A stretch of 23,816 bases of DNA from Bacteroidota bacterium (GTDB lineage: Bacteria; Spirochaetota; Spirochaetia; JABMQR01). The stretch is from assembly GCA_013202335.1 (NCBI GenBank), contig JABMQR010000225.1, forward strand, positions 1-23,816, written 5' to 3'. Made by a program: the position numbers and the translations under genes. Of the stretch, positions 23,333 through 23,816 are shown piece by piece; positions within the stretch are counted from its first letter, which is position 1, and each line of letters starts with the position of its first letter. The notes below the pieces were generated by a model. The model was not told the DNA's origin and made no database searches. It saw only the letters and a list, made by a program, of their open reading frames with translations.

Positions 23333-23800
23333 ATGAAACAATCTATACAGTTAACACGTATGCAGGAACAAATGAAACCTGGTGTAATAACACTTAACGG
23401 ATTTTTAGGAACTGATACGCGGAATTTGATCGATATACTTATCGAGGATGATGGAATTGTGAGACGATCAGGGCGTACTCATCGGGCTATAGCTGAGAAG
23501 ATGAGTTACTATCGTGATAAAGGCAGTGAGGGACTTGGTGAATTTAGAAAAGTTGATGCTGACTTTGAGGTGCGGGTTGATTCTGTAAGAGGAAAGCTTC
23601 CTTCTCCTTTTGGCGGTCCCGGAATGTATAATAAGGTTAATACAACGGTCAGAAATTTGAAATTAGATCGGGAAGTAACTTATACCGATCTGCACATACA
23701 TTTTGTGGGTGATCATGGTTTTTATGAGGGTAATGGTTCTCTGTTCCGGCTAAACCCGGAAGATCTTATTATCACCCTTGAAGTTCCGGTTGAACCATAG
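23333..23800 (+). CDS. Uncharacterised 155-residue protein
   Basis: I do not recognise this family. The protein is soluble, with no signal peptide or membrane segment and no cysteines, and is mixed alpha/beta in look. Notable segments are a basic stretch RRSGRTHRAIAEKM (about 44-57), a glycine/proline patch LPSPFGGPGMYN (about 88-99) and an HIHFVGDHGF segment with three histidines in the C-terminal third. It may be a small binding or adaptor protein. It has a candidate promoter and leader hairpin of its own 115 bases after nqrF, and the next gene starts nine bases after its stop, so it heads a new operon. The ATG has only a distant GGGGG as ribosome-binding site. Codon use matches its neighbours, so it is probably a real gene. 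Confidence 0.7.
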   Translation: MKQSIQLTRMQEQMKPGVITLNGFLGTDTRNLIDILIEDDGIVRRSGRTHRAIAEKMSYYRDKGSEGLGEFRKVDADFEVRVDSVRGKLPSPFGGPGMYNKVNTTVRNLKLDREVTYTDLHIHFVGDHGFYEGNGSLFRLNPEDLIITLEVPVEP

Positions 23801-23808
23801 AGGAGAAG

Positions 23809-23816
23809 ATGATGAA
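23809..23816 (+). CDS. Start of next gene (truncated by window edge)
   Basis: AGGAG at 23801-23805 is followed by an ATG at 23809 and a second, in-frame ATG at 23812; the window ends two bases later. The short gap after the preceding stop suggests the same operon. Nothing can be said about the product. Confidence 0.4.

Overview
The window looks like a chromosomal segment from a free-living or host-associated anaerobic spirochaete. This is inferred from the look of the topoisomerase IV pair, the class II (B12-dependent) ribonucleotide reductase and the Nqr-type sodium pump without an NqrA gene; no rRNA or marker gene is present, so the phylum is a judgement. Most genes are moderately AT-rich. 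The block at about 13.5-18.8 kb uses visibly more C-ending codons than its neighbours.

Layout. 1-4605: parE, parC and an RluA-family pseudouridine synthase, each overlapping the next by one base. 4606-4730: short convergent spacer rich in purine and pyrimidine tracts. 4731-7679 (minus): a 982-residue protein with a degenerate receiver domain, an intact receiver domain and a pyruvate phosphate dikinase-type ATP-grasp domain. 7680-8034: AT-rich divergent control region. 8035-9369: gdhA with a strong hairpin in its leader. 9449-10567: M42 metallo-aminopeptidase, possibly leaderless. 10830-13466: nrdJ, preceded by two NrdR-box-like sites four helical turns apart. 13565-18838: histidine kinase, NarL-type response regulator, sugar-type ABC binding protein and two permeases, with no ATPase gene, ending in a 64-bp tandem repeat of hairpins. 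19360-23217: nqrBCDEF without nqrA, bracketed by inverted copies of a roughly 30-bp element. 23333-23800: conserved-looking unknown protein, followed at the window edge by the start of another gene.

How the parts work together. The window mixes housekeeping DNA topology and nucleotide metabolism (parE/parC, nrdJ), amino-acid and peptide metabolism (gdhA, M42 peptidase), a regulated carbohydrate uptake cassette and a membrane redox pump. The pump has NADH oxidation (NqrF), the membrane iron-sulfur pair (NqrD/NqrE) and two flavinylation sites (NqrB T155, NqrC T173). It lacks the quinone-facing NqrA and also RnfB/RnfC, so its electron acceptor is an open question. The most interesting items are this NqrA-less pump and its flanking inverted repeats, the receiver-ATP-grasp fusion, the paired NrdR boxes, several promoter layouts pointing to leaderless mRNAs, and the hairpin array after the ABC operon.
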